This document shows, piece after piece, positions 1 through 9,322 of a stretch of DNA of 64,000 bases. The notes under the pieces are model-generated. The model did not search any database. It saw nothing but the letters and a program-made list of their open reading frames with translations, and had not been told where the DNA came from. Each line of letters begins with the position of its first letter. Position 1 is the first letter of the stretch. The DNA is taken from positions 62,001 to 126,000 of the forward strand of contig JAHHIH010000009.1 of assembly GCA_019358835.1 (NCBI GenBank), written 5' to 3'. The translations under genes were made by a program, and so were the position numbers. The DNA comes from Tildeniella torsiva UHER 1998/13D. GTDB lineage: Bacteria > Cyanobacteriota > Cyanobacteriia > Phormidesmidales > Phormidesmidaceae.

Positions 1-157
1 TTTGAGCATACAGATCGCCCCTGCTGATCGCCTGGGCGATCGCCTCCAGGTTGCTGCCATTGCCCGAGGCCATCACCCCGAGTTTGAGGGGCGGCTCAAA
101 CCGGGGCCAGGGGGCAGGCAGCGGCGGCGAAATCAGGTTGGGGGCAGTCTCTGGCAT
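1..157 (-). CDS. purN: Phosphoribosylglycinamide formyltransferase, N-terminal part (runs off the window)
   Basis: Translating the minus strand from the ATG at 157 gives about 52 residues before the window edge. After a short Pro-rich lead the sequence reads KLGVMASGNGSNLEAI, the first beta-strand and phosphate-binding loop of GAR transformylase. The enzyme transfers a formyl group from 10-formyl-THF to GAR in purine synthesis, in the cytoplasm. Cyanobacterial PurN proteins commonly carry a short extension before this motif. Only the N-terminus is visible, so the catalytic Asn-His-Asp residues cannot be checked. Confidence 0.85.
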   Translation of the reverse strand, partial: MPETAPNLISPPLPAPWPRFEPPLKLGVMASGNGSNLEAIAQAISRGDLYAQ

Positions 158-238
158 AGCAATCGAGAAACGGGGAAATGAGGTCTATCATATGACAACA
201 TCAAAACCCCCTAGCTTAGGGGTGAAGGAGCGCGGTTG

Positions 239-3115
239 GTGAAGCAGAGCATTCGGCTAGGACTGGTTTTTCTCTGGGGCCTGGCGATCGCGGTGACCCT
301 TTCCCTGGCCTCCCCCAGTCAAGGGGCCATTCCCCAGGCATCCTCGGCAGTTGAGCCAATTTCTGGTAGTCTCTCTGCCCAGGTCAGCGAGCCCCCCCCC
401 GGCGATATCACTCCCCAAGGCGAGTCCGCTACCTCGGCCACACCGCCAGAAACCACCACCCTAAAATCCTTTGAAGACACGGTCAATGGACTAACGGTCT
501 CCCAAGGGCTGTTTACGGTTTACCACGACCTCCAGCGCAACCGGGCCTTTCTGGGGCTCAAGCCCAGCCAGCTCAACCAAAACTTACTGCTGATCGCCAC
601 CCTAGAGTCAGGGGTGGGCGAGGCCGGGCTGTTTCGCGGCTGGCCCGTGAACGACTTCATGGTTCAGTTTCGCCAGATTCCCGACAACCGCTTGCAGGTG
701 GCAATTCCCAACGCGTTTTTCCGCAATCCGCAGCCCCAGGCTCAGCAGCTACTGCGAGATTCCTTCAGTGATTCGGTGCTGACGACCCTGCCCATTCAGG
801 CCATCAATAGCGAAACTGGCGAACTGCTCATTGACCTCAAAGACTGGCTTATCGCCCGCGACCCCGCCAACCTAGTGGGCGAGTTCCCCTGGGTGCTGGG
901 CAGCTACGCCCTCAACGCCGAGGCTTCCTACCTGGGGCCGGTCAAAGTCTTCCCCGAAAATGTCGAGCTAGAGACCGTGCTGGGCTTCTCGGGCGGCAGC
1001 AGCGATGCCAACCCCTTTGCCCTGGCCCTGAGCAGCATTCCCGATGGACGGGGATTCAACCTCCGGGTGCGCTATAGCTTATCGGCGGTTCCCACCCATC
1101 CTGCCTTTCAGCCCCGGCTGGCCGACGAGCGGGTGGGTTATTTTATTACCGCCTACCGGGCTCCCACGCGCCCCGGCAGCTCAGACCCCTTTGTGCGCTA
1201 CATTCAGCGCTGGCAGTTAGAAAAACAAGACCCCACCGCCGCCCTCTCGCCCCCCAAAACGCCGCTGGTCTTTTGGATTGAAAACACCACACCCGAGGAA
1301 TATCGGGCGGCCATTCGCGACGGCATCGAGTGGTGGAACACGGCCTTTGAGCAGGCTGGCTTTACTGGGGCGATCGAGGTGCGCCAAATGCCCGCCAACG
1401 CTGATTGGGACCCCGCCGATGTGCGCTACAACGTGATTCGCTGGTCAGACTCGCTCTACCCCTGGGCTAGCGGGCTGGGGCCTTCGCGGGTCAACCCCCT
1501 GACCGGCGAAATTCTCGATGCCGATGTTGTGCTGGATGCCAGCATTGTGCGGGATCTGGCCCTGGAGTATGACACGCTGGCCGATCGGGGGGTAATTTCG
1601 GGACGGGTCGCTTCGGGAAGTGCCAGTGGTGAAATGGCGCTATGTGGTCATCCCCTGGGCGATCGCCTGATGACTCGGCTCGCCGAGTCTGCTGGACGCT
1701 CCCCCTCACCCCAGCTCGACACCCTCCACTACTGCGCCGGGCTGAGAGCCTCGCAGACCAATGCCTTTGGCCCCCTGGCGATCGCTACCCTCGCGCCACC
1801 GTTCTCAACCCGCGAAGCCAAAGCCGCCTACCTAGAGCAATACCTGCGGGTGCTGACCGCCCACGAGGTGGGCCACGTGCTAGGGCTGCGGCACAACTTT
1901 TTGGGCAGTACCCTGCTGTCTCCCGCCGACCTCAACGACCCGGCCATCACCCAGGCCCAGGGCATGACCAGCTCCATCATGGACTACCTGCCCCCCAACT
2001 TGGCCCCCATCGACCAGCCCCAGGGCGACTACTTCCCCACCCGGCTCGGCCCCTACGATCGCTGGGCGATTGAGTATGGCTATCGCCCGGTCACCAGCCG
2101 GGCCACCGCCCAGCGCGAGCTTCAGGCCATTGCAGACCGGGCGGCAGACCCCGCTCTGGCCTACGCCACGGACGAAGACGCCTACACCATGGTTGACCCC
2201 AAGGCCAGCGTCTGGGATATGAGCAGCGATCCCTTGGGCTATGCCGAGGGGCAGCTGGCGATCGCAAAGGCCATTTGGGATCGTCTCGACTGGTTTTCGG
2301 TGAACCCTGGCGAGGGCTACGGCCAGCTGCGCCAGCAGGTGGATCTGGTGTTTTTCTACTACGGCAGCCAGGCCGACACCATCGCCAACTACATCGGCGG
2401 GCAGCGCTTTACCCGCACTGACCCCTGGAGTTCGCGGGGCCAACCCCCGTTTGAGCCGGTGGCGGCGGCAGAGCAGCGGCGCGCCCTGGCCACCCTGAAC
2501 CAGCAGGTCTTCGCCCCCAACGCCCTCAGCCTGCCGCCCGAGTTGGTCAACCGCCTCGCCCCCGATCGCTGGTGGCATTGGGGAGAAGATCCGTTTAGCG
2601 ATCGCATTGACTACCCAATCTACGATCGCATCGTCTCCACCCAGGCCTTTACCCTCAGCAACTTGCTAGAGGGCTATCGACTGCTGCGCCTGCGCGACAG
2701 CGAGCTCAGGCAGCGGAGCACCGACCCCTTCACCCTGGCCGAGCTGTTCGACACCCTGGGCCAGGCGGTGTGGGCCGAGGTGCTCAATCCACCCGCCGAG
2801 GCCCCACCGATTCCCAGCTTGCGGCAGGGGCTCCAGCGCCACCACCTCAACACCCTCACCAGCCTGGTGCTGCGCAACCATGGCTCCGGCGAAGGGGTCA
2901 CCGACTTTTTAGGCTTTGTTGCCCAGGAGGCCACCTTTGGCGCCCCCGATGAAGCCCGAGTGCTGGCCCGATATCAGCTGCGGCAGCTCCAGGATGCGAT
3001 TGCCCGTCAGCTCAGCCGCCAGGGCCAGCGGCTCGATACCGCAACCCTGGCCTATTTAGAAGATGCGGGCGATCGCATCGCTAAAGTGTTAGATGCCCCG
3101 CTGCGAGGCCAATAG
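239..3115 (+). CDS. Secreted zinc-dependent metalloprotease (DUF5117/DUF4953 type)
   Basis: A protein of about 958 residues with an N-terminal signal peptide (MKQSIRLGLVFLWGLAIAV, then small residues ending in SQGA). The zinc-binding signature HEVGHVLGLRH lies at about residues 542-552 and fits HExxHxxGxxH of metzincin-like peptidases. The following region (GMTSSIMDYLPPN) contains a Met-turn-like SIMDY. The overall arrangement matches large bacterial zinc-dependent metalloproteases with DUF5117 and DUF4953 regions. It probably acts in the periplasm or outside the cell on an unknown substrate. The start is uncertain: TTG at 236 and GTG at 239 are adjacent, and AAGGAG at 225-230 is better spaced for GTG 239. 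It is divergent from purN. Confidence 0.85.
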   Translation: MKQSIRLGLVFLWGLAIAVTLSLASPSQGAIPQASSAVEPISGSLSAQVSEPPPGDITPQGESATSATPPETTTLKSFEDTVNGLTVSQGLFTVYHDLQRNRAFLGLKPSQLNQNLLLIATLESGVGEAGLFRGWPVNDFMVQFRQIPDNRLQVAIPNAFFRNPQPQAQQLLRDSFSDSVLTTLPIQAINSETGELLIDLKDWLIARDPANLVGEFPWVLGSYALNAEASYLGPVKVFPENVELETVLGFSGGSSDANPFALALSSIPDGRGFNLRVRYSLSAVPTHPAFQPRLADERVGYFITAYRAPTRPGSSDPFVRYIQRWQLEKQDPTAALSPPKTPLVFWIENTTPEEYRAAIRDGIEWWNTAFEQAGFTGAIEVRQMPANADWDPADVRYNVIRWSDSLYPWASGLGPSRVNPLTGEILDADVVLDASIVRDLALEYDTLADRGVISGRVASGSASGEMALCGHPLGDRLMTRLAESAGRSPSPQLDTLHYCAGLRASQTNAFGPLAIATLAPPFSTREAKAAYLEQYLRVLTAHEVGHVLGLRHNFLGSTLLSPADLNDPAITQAQGMTSSIMDYLPPNLAPIDQPQGDYFPTRLGPYDRWAIEYGYRPVTSRATAQRELQAIADRAADPALAYATDEDAYTMVDPKASVWDMSSDPLGYAEGQLAIAKAIWDRLDWFSVNPGEGYGQLRQQVDLVFFYYGSQADTIANYIGGQRFTRTDPWSSRGQPPFEPVAAAEQRRALATLNQQVFAPNALSLPPELVNRLAPDRWWHWGEDPFSDRIDYPIYDRIVSTQAFTLSNLLEGYRLLRLRDSELRQRSTDPFTLAELFDTLGQAVWAEVLNPPAEAPPIPSLRQGLQRHHLNTLTSLVLRNHGSGEGVTDFLGFVAQEATFGAPDEARVLARYQLRQLQDAIARQLSRQGQRLDTATLAYLEDAGDRIAKVLDAPLRGQ

Positions 3116-3393
3116 GCCCAATCTTAAATCTGTGAAGATTCAATGATTTTCCTGAAAATGTGGCGAAAGACCCCGTCCCCCAAGGTGCTATTGTGGATCG
3201 GGTCAATATAGCCACTGCCCCAGCTGTCTTCCGATCGTTGTCTACCTAGGCTTCTGGCAGCTCCCGCGCTGGCTGCATCACCTCTTTCCCTAACCAACGT
3301 TGACCGTTGCCGGGGTTGTCGTCTACTGCTTCAGGCCTGTTTTACCTGGGCACACTGAATTCACTAGTATTTTGGTCGTTCCACGGGTTATCC

Positions 3394-5019
3394 ATGCTGA
3401 GTGCGTTAGTCGCTTTCACCCTGTCTCCGCTGTTTGCTCAACTGCCTCCGGGGGAAACTACCCCAGCCCCCGAAGCCAAAACCGTCATCATTCCTCGCGA
3501 TGGCAGCTATGCCGAGGTGATTCGCTACCAGGAAGTGCGCCCCCTCCCCGGAGGCCTGGATGAAACCCCTGTGTTCAACAGCAACAGCCCCGAAGTCGTG
3601 CAGCAAAACGGCATTCTGCTGTCCACCTTTCCTAAGGACGGCATGGCATCACCCGATGCGCACCTCAACTACGCCTTTAACGGCCGCTTCGATCTCTTTG
3701 CCCACCACATCGCTCGGGGGGTAAACGCCGACGACCGTCGCACCCTGTTTATGGGCGTTGTGGTCTATAACCCCGGCAGCGAACCCATCGACATCACCAT
3801 TCACCAGGGCGTCAGCTACCTCAGCCAAGAGGCCCCTTTTATCAATCTGCCCGACGCCCGCCTCAGTTCTAACGGCAGCGTCTACGCTGGCCCCGGCAGC
3901 CGTACCACCACCGACATTCTGCGCGGCGCTAACCAGTCCCACTGGCCCGATCGCATCACGGTGCCCCCTGGCCATGTGCAGCTGCTGATGAACACTCCTA
4001 TCCCGCTGCGATCGCTCACCGTACCGGTCAATGGCAGCTATCCCCAGGGAGGGATTATCCCTAAGCCTCCGATACGCCCCGTCACCCTGACCGCCGCCGA
4101 TGCCCAAATTAATCCTGAAACCGGCGGTGACACCGCTGCACCGCCGCGTCCCCTAGCACCGCGCCCCATTCCCAGCAATGGTCGTACATCCATGATGTAC
4201 CTCTCTAGCACCGGCCCCGTGCATGTGGCCAGCCTGGCTCGCTATGCCGACGTGATGCCCAACGGCAACGAGCGCGTACCCACCCTGCAAGACTGGCTTC
4301 AGGTGCTCAAGCAGGGCAACCTGGCTGGCCCCCGCGATATTCCCCCTTCTGACCCCGCGACCTATCAATTTGGGCGGTTTTACTACGGTCGAGTGGCCGG
4401 GGTCGCTAAGGGTGCCAATTGGAAGGCTACCCTCACTGACTCCCCCGACACCGACGTGCTAACGATTCCGGCCCCCGGCAATGCCTTTTCCTACGTAATT
4501 AGCTCCGTCGATCGCAACACCTTTGGTACCGGGCAAATTCAGAGTGCTCCTATGGTGGCCCGCTACCCCGACACCGCCTACCGCGCCCACGGCAACTACG
4601 GCGTGCGCTACAGCCTCAAGCTCCCTTTCTATAACAACCGGGGCACCGAGCAGGCCGTTACCCTCAAGTTTCAAACCCCCATCCGCGACGAAGAGCTGGT
4701 TCAAGGGCTGCGCTTCCGTCGCCCTCCCGAAGACCGGGTGTTCTTTCGCGGCACCGTGCGGCTGAAGTTTAGAAACCAGATGGGGCTAGAGCGCACCCAC
4801 TACGTTCACCTGGTGCAGCGCCGGGGGCAGGAGGCTGAAGCCCTGCTCAAGCTCAACATTCCCGCTGAGGCCCGCCAAGATTTAGAGATTGATCTGGTCT
4901 ATCCCCCCGATGCCACTCCGCCCCAGGTGATCACGGTACTCAACGGCGGTGTTCCTGAGGCGCTTGAGGCCGATACCATGGAGGTTCCAGTAGTCCCTGC
5001 CCTCAGCCGCGACCTATAG
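3394..5019 (+). CDS. DUF3370 family secreted protein
   Basis: About 541 residues. The segments QEVRPLPGGLDETPVFNSNS, GILLSTFPKDGMASPDAHLN and GRFDLFAHHIARG match the cyanobacterial DUF3370 family, whose function is unknown. An in-frame TTG lies at 3307, but ATG 3394 is preferred because it immediately begins a signal peptide (MLSALVAFTLSPLFAQ). The protein is therefore expected in the periplasm, outer membrane or outside the cell. The middle region is rich in Pro and Gly and contains predicted beta structure. It lies about 280 bp after the metalloprotease on the same strand, so co-transcription is not certain. Confidence 0.85.
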   Translation: MLSALVAFTLSPLFAQLPPGETTPAPEAKTVIIPRDGSYAEVIRYQEVRPLPGGLDETPVFNSNSPEVVQQNGILLSTFPKDGMASPDAHLNYAFNGRFDLFAHHIARGVNADDRRTLFMGVVVYNPGSEPIDITIHQGVSYLSQEAPFINLPDARLSSNGSVYAGPGSRTTTDILRGANQSHWPDRITVPPGHVQLLMNTPIPLRSLTVPVNGSYPQGGIIPKPPIRPVTLTAADAQINPETGGDTAAPPRPLAPRPIPSNGRTSMMYLSSTGPVHVASLARYADVMPNGNERVPTLQDWLQVLKQGNLAGPRDIPPSDPATYQFGRFYYGRVAGVAKGANWKATLTDSPDTDVLTIPAPGNAFSYVISSVDRNTFGTGQIQSAPMVARYPDTAYRAHGNYGVRYSLKLPFYNNRGTEQAVTLKFQTPIRDEELVQGLRFRRPPEDRVFFRGTVRLKFRNQMGLERTHYVHLVQRRGQEAEALLKLNIPAEARQDLEIDLVYPPDATPPQVITVLNGGVPEALEADTMEVPVVPALSRDL

Positions 5020-5094
5020 CATCCATCCATCCTGCTTCTCAGCCTTTTTACAGCGGCAAGCAGCAGGGAGGGTAGAGAACGCCTTATTTGTGGT

Positions 5095-5424
5095 TTACTC
5101 AACGGCCTTCCACAGCTTTTCAGGCATAGTGCGAGGTCTACGTGAAACCAGATTGGGCTTAAATACGGCGGGGTCAGCGTCTTCGTGGAGGATTAAAAAT
5201 CCCGTCGCCGTGAGATTGTCTAGCATGGCCTGTAATGCGGCAGGCTCTGCCTGGGTATGGGCCACGATATCGGCAAGGGATGCACCCCGCTGGCGCAGCA
5301 GCCAATTGACCAACGTGCGCTCTGGATCCGCTAACGTCAGCAGATCGGTCATGGTCTTAGGCCCAGCCGCAGCGACGGGCTGGTGTCGGGGATGGGGGGC
5401 CTCCCCCTGGGCGGGGCTAGTCAT
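5095..5424 (-). CDS. Small protein downstream of a ParA-like ATPase, possible winged-helix domain
   Basis: A 109-residue protein of unknown function. Residues 1-22 are Pro/Ala/Gly-rich and look disordered. Residues about 25-80 (TLVNWLLRQRGASLADIVAH, then a second helical segment and GFLILHED) have the spacing of a small winged-helix module. The C-terminus is basic. It begins 5 bp after the stop codon of the ParA-like ATPase gene, so the two are almost certainly co-transcribed and may act together. ParA-type ATPases commonly work with a small adaptor encoded next door, which makes this a candidate partner by inference only. The junction reads TAGCCTCCATG and has no purine-rich ribosome binding site. 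Confidence 0.65.
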   Translation of the reverse strand: MTSPAQGEAPHPRHQPVAAAGPKTMTDLLTLADPERTLVNWLLRQRGASLADIVAHTQAEPAALQAMLDNLTATGFLILHEDADPAVFKPNLVSRRPRTMPEKLWKAVE

Positions 5425-5429
5425 GGAGG

Positions 5430-6206
5430 CTACTCCGCAGCAATGAGTTGGCGGGCTACGGCGTGCACTTCCTGGCTAAAGGCATGATCGGGGTGATGTA
5501 GCCAGAAGATGCCGCCGCTGGCCAACTGTAGCATTTCATCATTCTCGTAAAATAGTCCACCCACTGGCACACCGTATTGGGCCTGCACCTTATCGATTAG
5601 GGTTTCTCGGGGGTAAATATCGGGGGCCTTATTGACCAGTAGGGTAATACCGGGCACGTCGAGTTTTTGGGCCACTTCGAGGGTGACGGCGGTGCCTAAA
5701 AAGTCTTGGCGATCGGGGCGCAGAATAATCACCATGCGGTCAGAAATGGCGATGGAGAGCAGCGTCTCCTCGTTGAGGCCGGGATGAGTGTCGATGAACA
5801 GGTAGTCGAGGTCGAGCTGATCGATCAGGTCGTGAAAGCAGTCGTTGAGCAACCCCACGTCGTAGCCCTCTCGCAGAATCTTGGCGATTTCGCCAGCTTT
5901 GAGACTAGAGGGCACCAGGTGAACAGAACCGCTGATTTGGGCGGGGGTGCCGTCGGCGGTAGTCAGAGCCGTGACATCATAGGCGGCATCTTTGGCGCTG
6001 CACCTGTCCCACAGGTAGTCATTGAGGGAGTGGGTAAAGTCTTTGTCGTCGAGGCCAAACAGAACATGAATACCGGGGGACTGAATATCGGTATCGACAA
6101 TGGCGACGCGCTTGCCTTGGCTCGCTACCGATGTGGCAATGTTAGCCGTCAGGTTCGATTTGCCGGTGCCCCCACGAAAGGAGTGAATCGAAATAACCTG
6201 CGCCAT
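5430..6206 (-). CDS. MinD/ParA family ATPase
   Basis: 258 residues. The N-terminus SFRGGTGKSN (residues 9-18) is a deviant Walker A motif in which the signature lysine before GG is arginine (R11), while the P-loop lysine K16 is kept. VAIVDTDIQSPGIHVLFGL and DYLFIDTHPG supply Walker A' and Walker B-like elements, and LLVNKAPD a guanine/adenine-pocket Asn-Lys. ParA/MinD proteins form ATP-dependent dimers on DNA or membrane to position cargo. No amphipathic MinD membrane-targeting helix is evident at the C-terminus, so MinD itself is unlikely. The gene leads a two-gene unit with the 109-residue protein. No parB, chromosome partition genes or carboxysome genes are adjacent, so the cargo is unknown. 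Confidence 0.85.
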   Translation of the reverse strand: MAQVISIHSFRGGTGKSNLTANIATSVASQGKRVAIVDTDIQSPGIHVLFGLDDKDFTHSLNDYLWDRCSAKDAAYDVTALTTADGTPAQISGSVHLVPSSLKAGEIAKILREGYDVGLLNDCFHDLIDQLDLDYLFIDTHPGLNEETLLSIAISDRMVIILRPDRQDFLGTAVTLEVAQKLDVPGITLLVNKAPDIYPRETLIDKVQAQYGVPVGGLFYENDEMLQLASGGIFWLHHPDHAFSQEVHAVARQLIAAE

Positions 6207-6436
6207 GGACGTTTAACCCCTACCGAATTAACAACCAGAGCTCTTGCTTCAGACCGCTCGCTGGAGGCTGGCAGAGCTGGATTTAGTATGGGGTCAATCG
6301 CTGCGAGACTAACGCGCTAGGCAGTATTTGTTCATCAATAGAGCGCTCGAAAACCCTGAAATAGACCGATTTTGGCCCGAGCCGTCTGCGATCGCCTGCT
6401 CTAGCTCTACAGGACTAGAGACCGATGTAGACCACC

Positions 6437-6760
6437 TCAACTCTTGCTGGAGGAGAATTTCAACCATGGGGAACCCGTTCTAAATCGGGTTTTAGGGTGA
6501 GAAAACCGGGTTGCAACTGCGGGTTCGTAATCGGCACAGCAGAGGGCGGCTTCTGAACCGGCATTTAGGGGGTGTACGGGGCACTTGAGGTACGGGCTGT
6601 TGGTGTAGTACTGACAGCGAAAGCAGGGCACCTGGTGCAACCGCCGCAGCCGTTGCACCCCGTCGTTAACGGCCAGTAAAACGGCCAGTACAAAGACCAA
6701 CACCATGGCCCAGATGCCAAGGGGCACCGCGATCGCTAGCAAGATATCTGCAGAAGGCAT
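6437..6760 (-). CDS. Small Cys-rich membrane protein, possible fourth gene of the isi operon
   Basis: 107 residues from ATG 6760. An N-terminal transmembrane helix (residues about 5-30, LLAIAVPLGIWAMVLVFVLA) is followed by a soluble part with a conserved-looking cysteine pattern: PCFRCQYYTNSPYLKCPVHP, then LCCADYEPA. Similar small proteins occur across cyanobacteria without a known function, as far as I recall. The CxxC, C and CC arrangement could bind a metal or Fe-S cluster, which is inference. It starts 65 bp after isiC on the same strand with no clear terminator between, so co-transcription with the iron-stress genes is possible. A longer in-frame reading back to 6991 overlaps isiC in another frame and is rejected. 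Confidence 0.75.
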   Translation of the reverse strand: MPSADILLAIAVPLGIWAMVLVFVLAVLLAVNDGVQRLRRLHQVPCFRCQYYTNSPYLKCPVHPLNAGSEAALCCADYEPAVATRFSHPKTRFRTGSPWLKFSSSKS

Positions 6761-6825
6761 ATAACCAAAAAACGAAAAGTCAAGAACGAAAACCGCTGTG
6801 CAAAGCCGAACGCAGCAATAACGGA

Positions 6826-7575
6826 TTAGGAAACGGCTCGAAGGCCCTGGGGCGCAACCAGCAGATTGTGGGTCGTTCCCCAAAAGCTCAAAATCTGATT
6901 GGCCACGGGATGGGGATGTAGGGCGTGAAAAAAGTGGCGACCGGGAAATAGCGCGATGCGATCGCCCCCCTTTTTCAACCACGGCTGCCACCCCTGAATT
7001 TGGGTGGGGTCAACAATGGCATCTTCCTCGCCGCCACACACCATGAGGGGCACCGCCACGCTGCTGGGGCAGAGGCTGACTCGCTTGAGTAGCGAGTGGG
7101 GCGACACCGAGTGGAGCAAATCCTGCTCTAGCAGATTGATCCAGCCGGGCAATAGGGGACGAGCCTGATGGCCAAACAGGCTGTAGACCATTTGGGTGAG
7201 TACCTGCCGCCGCCGGCAGGGCAGTCGTTCGAGCTGGGCATAGTAGTGGGCCTGCCAATCGACCATGGGGTTGACGCCCACCGAAAGCAGCGTTAGCGAC
7301 TTAACCCGGTGGGGGTTTTGGCGGGCATAAAGCAACCCCACCAGCCCACCCATGCCGTGGCCTAGCAGGTGTATGGGTCGGTCATAGCCTTTCAAATAGT
7401 CGTGCAGTAGGGTAACGGCAATATCGAGGGAGCTGGGCTCATCGGGGGTTTGCCGGTAGGCCCAGTGGGCGACTTCAACATAGCGAGCTAGGCAGCCCAG
7501 CAGCTTGTGATCAAACCGTTCAAAACTGGGGCTAACGTTCAGCCAAAGGGCATCGGGGCAGCTAGAAAGGGGCAT
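6826..7575 (-). CDS. isiC: Alpha/beta hydrolase-fold protein IsiC, nucleophile serine replaced
   Basis: About 249 residues with an alpha/beta hydrolase fold. It follows isiA and isiB, the place held by isiC in cyanobacterial iron-stress operons. The nucleophile elbow reads LLGHGMGG: the usual serine of GxSxG is glycine at about residue 74, codon GGC at 7354-7356. A candidate Asp (MVCGGEEDAIVDP) and His (PGRHFFHALHP) are present, so the fold is kept but classical esterase activity is doubtful. An upstream ATG at 7629 is in frame, but the added residues only translate a C-rich spacer, so ATG 7575 is preferred. The role of IsiC is not established. Confidence 0.8.
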   Translation of the reverse strand: MPLSSCPDALWLNVSPSFERFDHKLLGCLARYVEVAHWAYRQTPDEPSSLDIAVTLLHDYLKGYDRPIHLLGHGMGGLVGLLYARQNPHRVKSLTLLSVGVNPMVDWQAHYYAQLERLPCRRRQVLTQMVYSLFGHQARPLLPGWINLLEQDLLHSVSPHSLLKRVSLCPSSVAVPLMVCGGEEDAIVDPTQIQGWQPWLKKGGDRIALFPGRHFFHALHPHPVANQILSFWGTTHNLLVAPQGLRAVS

Positions 7576-7635
7576 GGGGGTTAGGGAGGAGAGAGATAGG
7601 GGGAGGTGGGGGAGAGGGGCGTAATGCATCGCCGC

Positions 7636-8148
7636 CTAGATGCCGAAGGCCAATTTCAGCTGGGCGACCCAGGTTTTGATGCGATCGCCCGTCAGCTCCG
7701 GCTGATTGTCTTCATCCAGGGCCAGTCCGACAAATTTGCCGTTTTGCACCGCCTTAGAGCTATCAAACTCATAGCCATCGGTGGGCCATTGGCCGACGGT
7801 GGTGGCCCCCAGTCCGGTAATTTTCTTGGCCAAAATGCCTATGGCATCCTGAAAGTTGTCGGCATAGCCTACCTGGTCACCGGCACCAAAGTAAGCCACC
7901 TGCTTACCGCTGAAGTCAATCTCGTCTAGCTCGTCATACAGGCCTTCCCAATCCGCTTGCAGCTCGCCAATATTCCAGGTGGGGCAGCCGATGATCAGGT
8001 AGGGGTAGTCGGCAAAGTCGTCGGGGCTGGCATCGGCGACGTCGTGTAGTGTGACCACGCCATCGCCGCCAAACTCTGCCTGTATCGCCTCGGCGATCGT
8101 TTCGGTGTTGCCGGTTTGGGTGCCAAAAAAGAGGCCAATTTGAGCCAT
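7636..8148 (-). CDS. isiB: Flavodoxin
   Basis: 170 residues, the normal length of long-chain flavodoxins. The N-terminus MAQIGLFFGTQTGNTETIAE contains the FMN phosphate-binding loop (T/S)xTGxT. YLIIGCPTWNIGELQADW and VAYFGAGDQVGYADNFQDAI give the two further FMN-contact loops (the Trp of the 50s loop and the Tyr of the 90s loop). Flavodoxin replaces ferredoxin as soluble electron carrier from photosystem I when iron is scarce. The longer in-frame reading to 8229 has no plausible start and lies in the isiA-isiB spacer. The gene sits 109 bp downstream of isiA and is part of the same operon. Confidence 0.95.
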   Translation of the reverse strand: MAQIGLFFGTQTGNTETIAEAIQAEFGGDGVVTLHDVADASPDDFADYPYLIIGCPTWNIGELQADWEGLYDELDEIDFSGKQVAYFGAGDQVGYADNFQDAIGILAKKITGLGATTVGQWPTDGYEFDSSKAVQNGKFVGLALDEDNQPELTGDRIKTWVAQLKLAFGI

Positions 8149-8257
8149 GGGAAATTTTGTCCTGAATCGAGTTGAACGAAAAATTAGGAAAGGGGGGCAG
8201 GATGTTGGAGCCCTATGTGCGCCCCCCAAGAGAGGAGAAGTTAAACCAACGCTGAAG

Positions 8258-9283
8258 TTAGGACTCGACGGCGCTCAGGGCTTTTTCTACCCGGCGAAAG
8301 TCGAACCCAATGGCGCGCAGGGCGTGCCACAGATGGCCCTGCAAGAAGAAGAACGCCAGAATAAAGTGGGCATTGGCTAACCAGCAACGCGAGGTGTGGG
8401 CATTGAGCGGCAGCACCACAGTGTCGGCAAAGTAGGGCATGATGCCAAGCTTGATGTCTAAAGGCGGGCCGTAGAACTCAACCGGGTAGGCCAGGGTATT
8501 TACAGCGCAGAAGTAGGCCGCCACAAACCCCGCCAGGGCAATGCCCCCCAGGGAGTAAGACAAAATCGCTTCCCCCGAAAACAGCAGTACCTTTTTAGCC
8601 CACTTCAGCGGCGGCACCAGAATGTGCCAGACGCCCCCGGCAATCAGCAGCACGCCGACAAACATATGGCCGCCCACCAGGTCTTCGAGGTTGTTAACGC
8701 TGGCAAAGTGGGTCTGATAGCCGTAGATCACCAGCGGGTCGAGGGTGGGCTGCACCAGCCGTACGGTCTGGGTAGTGGCGTCGTAGAGACCGCCCCAGGT
8801 GGTGGCCTTGGCCACTAGCAGCAGCGCCCCAGCCCCTAAAAACAGCAGGTGGTGGCCCAAAATCAGCCCCAGCTGTGCCGGGTCATTCCACTCGAAGTGA
8901 AACTTGCGGGCCTGGCCGGTGGCATCCTTTAAATTTGCGGGGGCCTTGAAGGTGTGAAACAGCGCCCCGGCCCCCAGCACGGCGGAGGAAATTAGGTGAA
9001 CCGCTCCCACCACAAAGTAGGGATAGGTATCGACTACTTGGCCGCCGTCGCCAATGCCCAGACCGAGAGTGGCTAGGTGGGGCAGCAAGATCAACCCCTG
9101 CTCACCCATGGGCAAGGTGGGGTCAAACCAGGACAGTTCAAACAGGGTGAAAGCCCCAGCCCAGAGGGCAATGAGCGCCGCCTGGCCGACATGGGCAGAA
9201 ATAAAAAACCCCGACAGGTTAGCAAAGCGGGCGTTACCGGCCCACCAGTCATAACTCACTTCGGGATTGCCATAGGTTTGCAT
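8258..9283 (-). CDS. isiA: Iron-stress chlorophyll-binding protein IsiA (CP43')
   Basis: 341 residues from ATG 9283 (a TTG two codons upstream is less likely, since known IsiA proteins begin MQTYG). The protein has the six-helix CP43 family layout with many chlorophyll-ligand histidines (for example [45 protein letters not shown]) and lacks the large lumenal loop of true PsbC, as expected for IsiA. It forms rings around photosystem I and stores or quenches excitation in iron-starved thylakoids. It is the first gene of the isi operon, directly downstream of two Fur-like sites. The isiA antisense RNA known in Synechocystis could not be assessed here. Confidence 0.96.
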   Translation of the reverse strand: MQTYGNPEVSYDWWAGNARFANLSGFFISAHVGQAALIALWAGAFTLFELSWFDPTLPMGEQGLILLPHLATLGLGIGDGGQVVDTYPYFVVGAVHLISSAVLGAGALFHTFKAPANLKDATGQARKFHFEWNDPAQLGLILGHHLLFLGAGALLLVAKATTWGGLYDATTQTVRLVQPTLDPLVIYGYQTHFASVNNLEDLVGGHMFVGVLLIAGGVWHILVPPLKWAKKVLLFSGEAILSYSLGGIALAGFVAAYFCAVNTLAYPVEFYGPPLDIKLGIMPYFADTVVLPLNAHTSRCWLANAHFILAFFFLQGHLWHALRAIGFDFRRVEKALSAVES

Positions 9284-9322
9284 AGCCAATGAATCCTTAC
9301 TAAGGTCAGATCAATACAGTGC

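Noticed and set aside
1880-2578. 232-codon minus-strand frame inside the metalloprotease gene
   Set aside because: Shadow of a GC-rich gene; the plus-strand product has a signal peptide and HExxHxxGxxH, and this frame has no family features or ribosome binding site.
5706-6320. 204-codon plus-strand frame antisense to the ParA-like gene
   Set aside because: It mirrors the minus-strand gene with its P-loop and has no recognisable domain.
7576-7629. Longer isiC start at ATG 7629
   Set aside because: The extra residues are a translation of a C-rich spacer (LPHLPLSLSSL) like those before other genes; ATG 7575 is more plausible, although the longer form cannot be excluded.
8258-9283. Photosystem II CP43 (psbC)
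   Set aside because: The protein is 341 residues and lacks the large lumenal loop of PsbC; the neighbouring flavodoxin and Fur-like sites fit IsiA.
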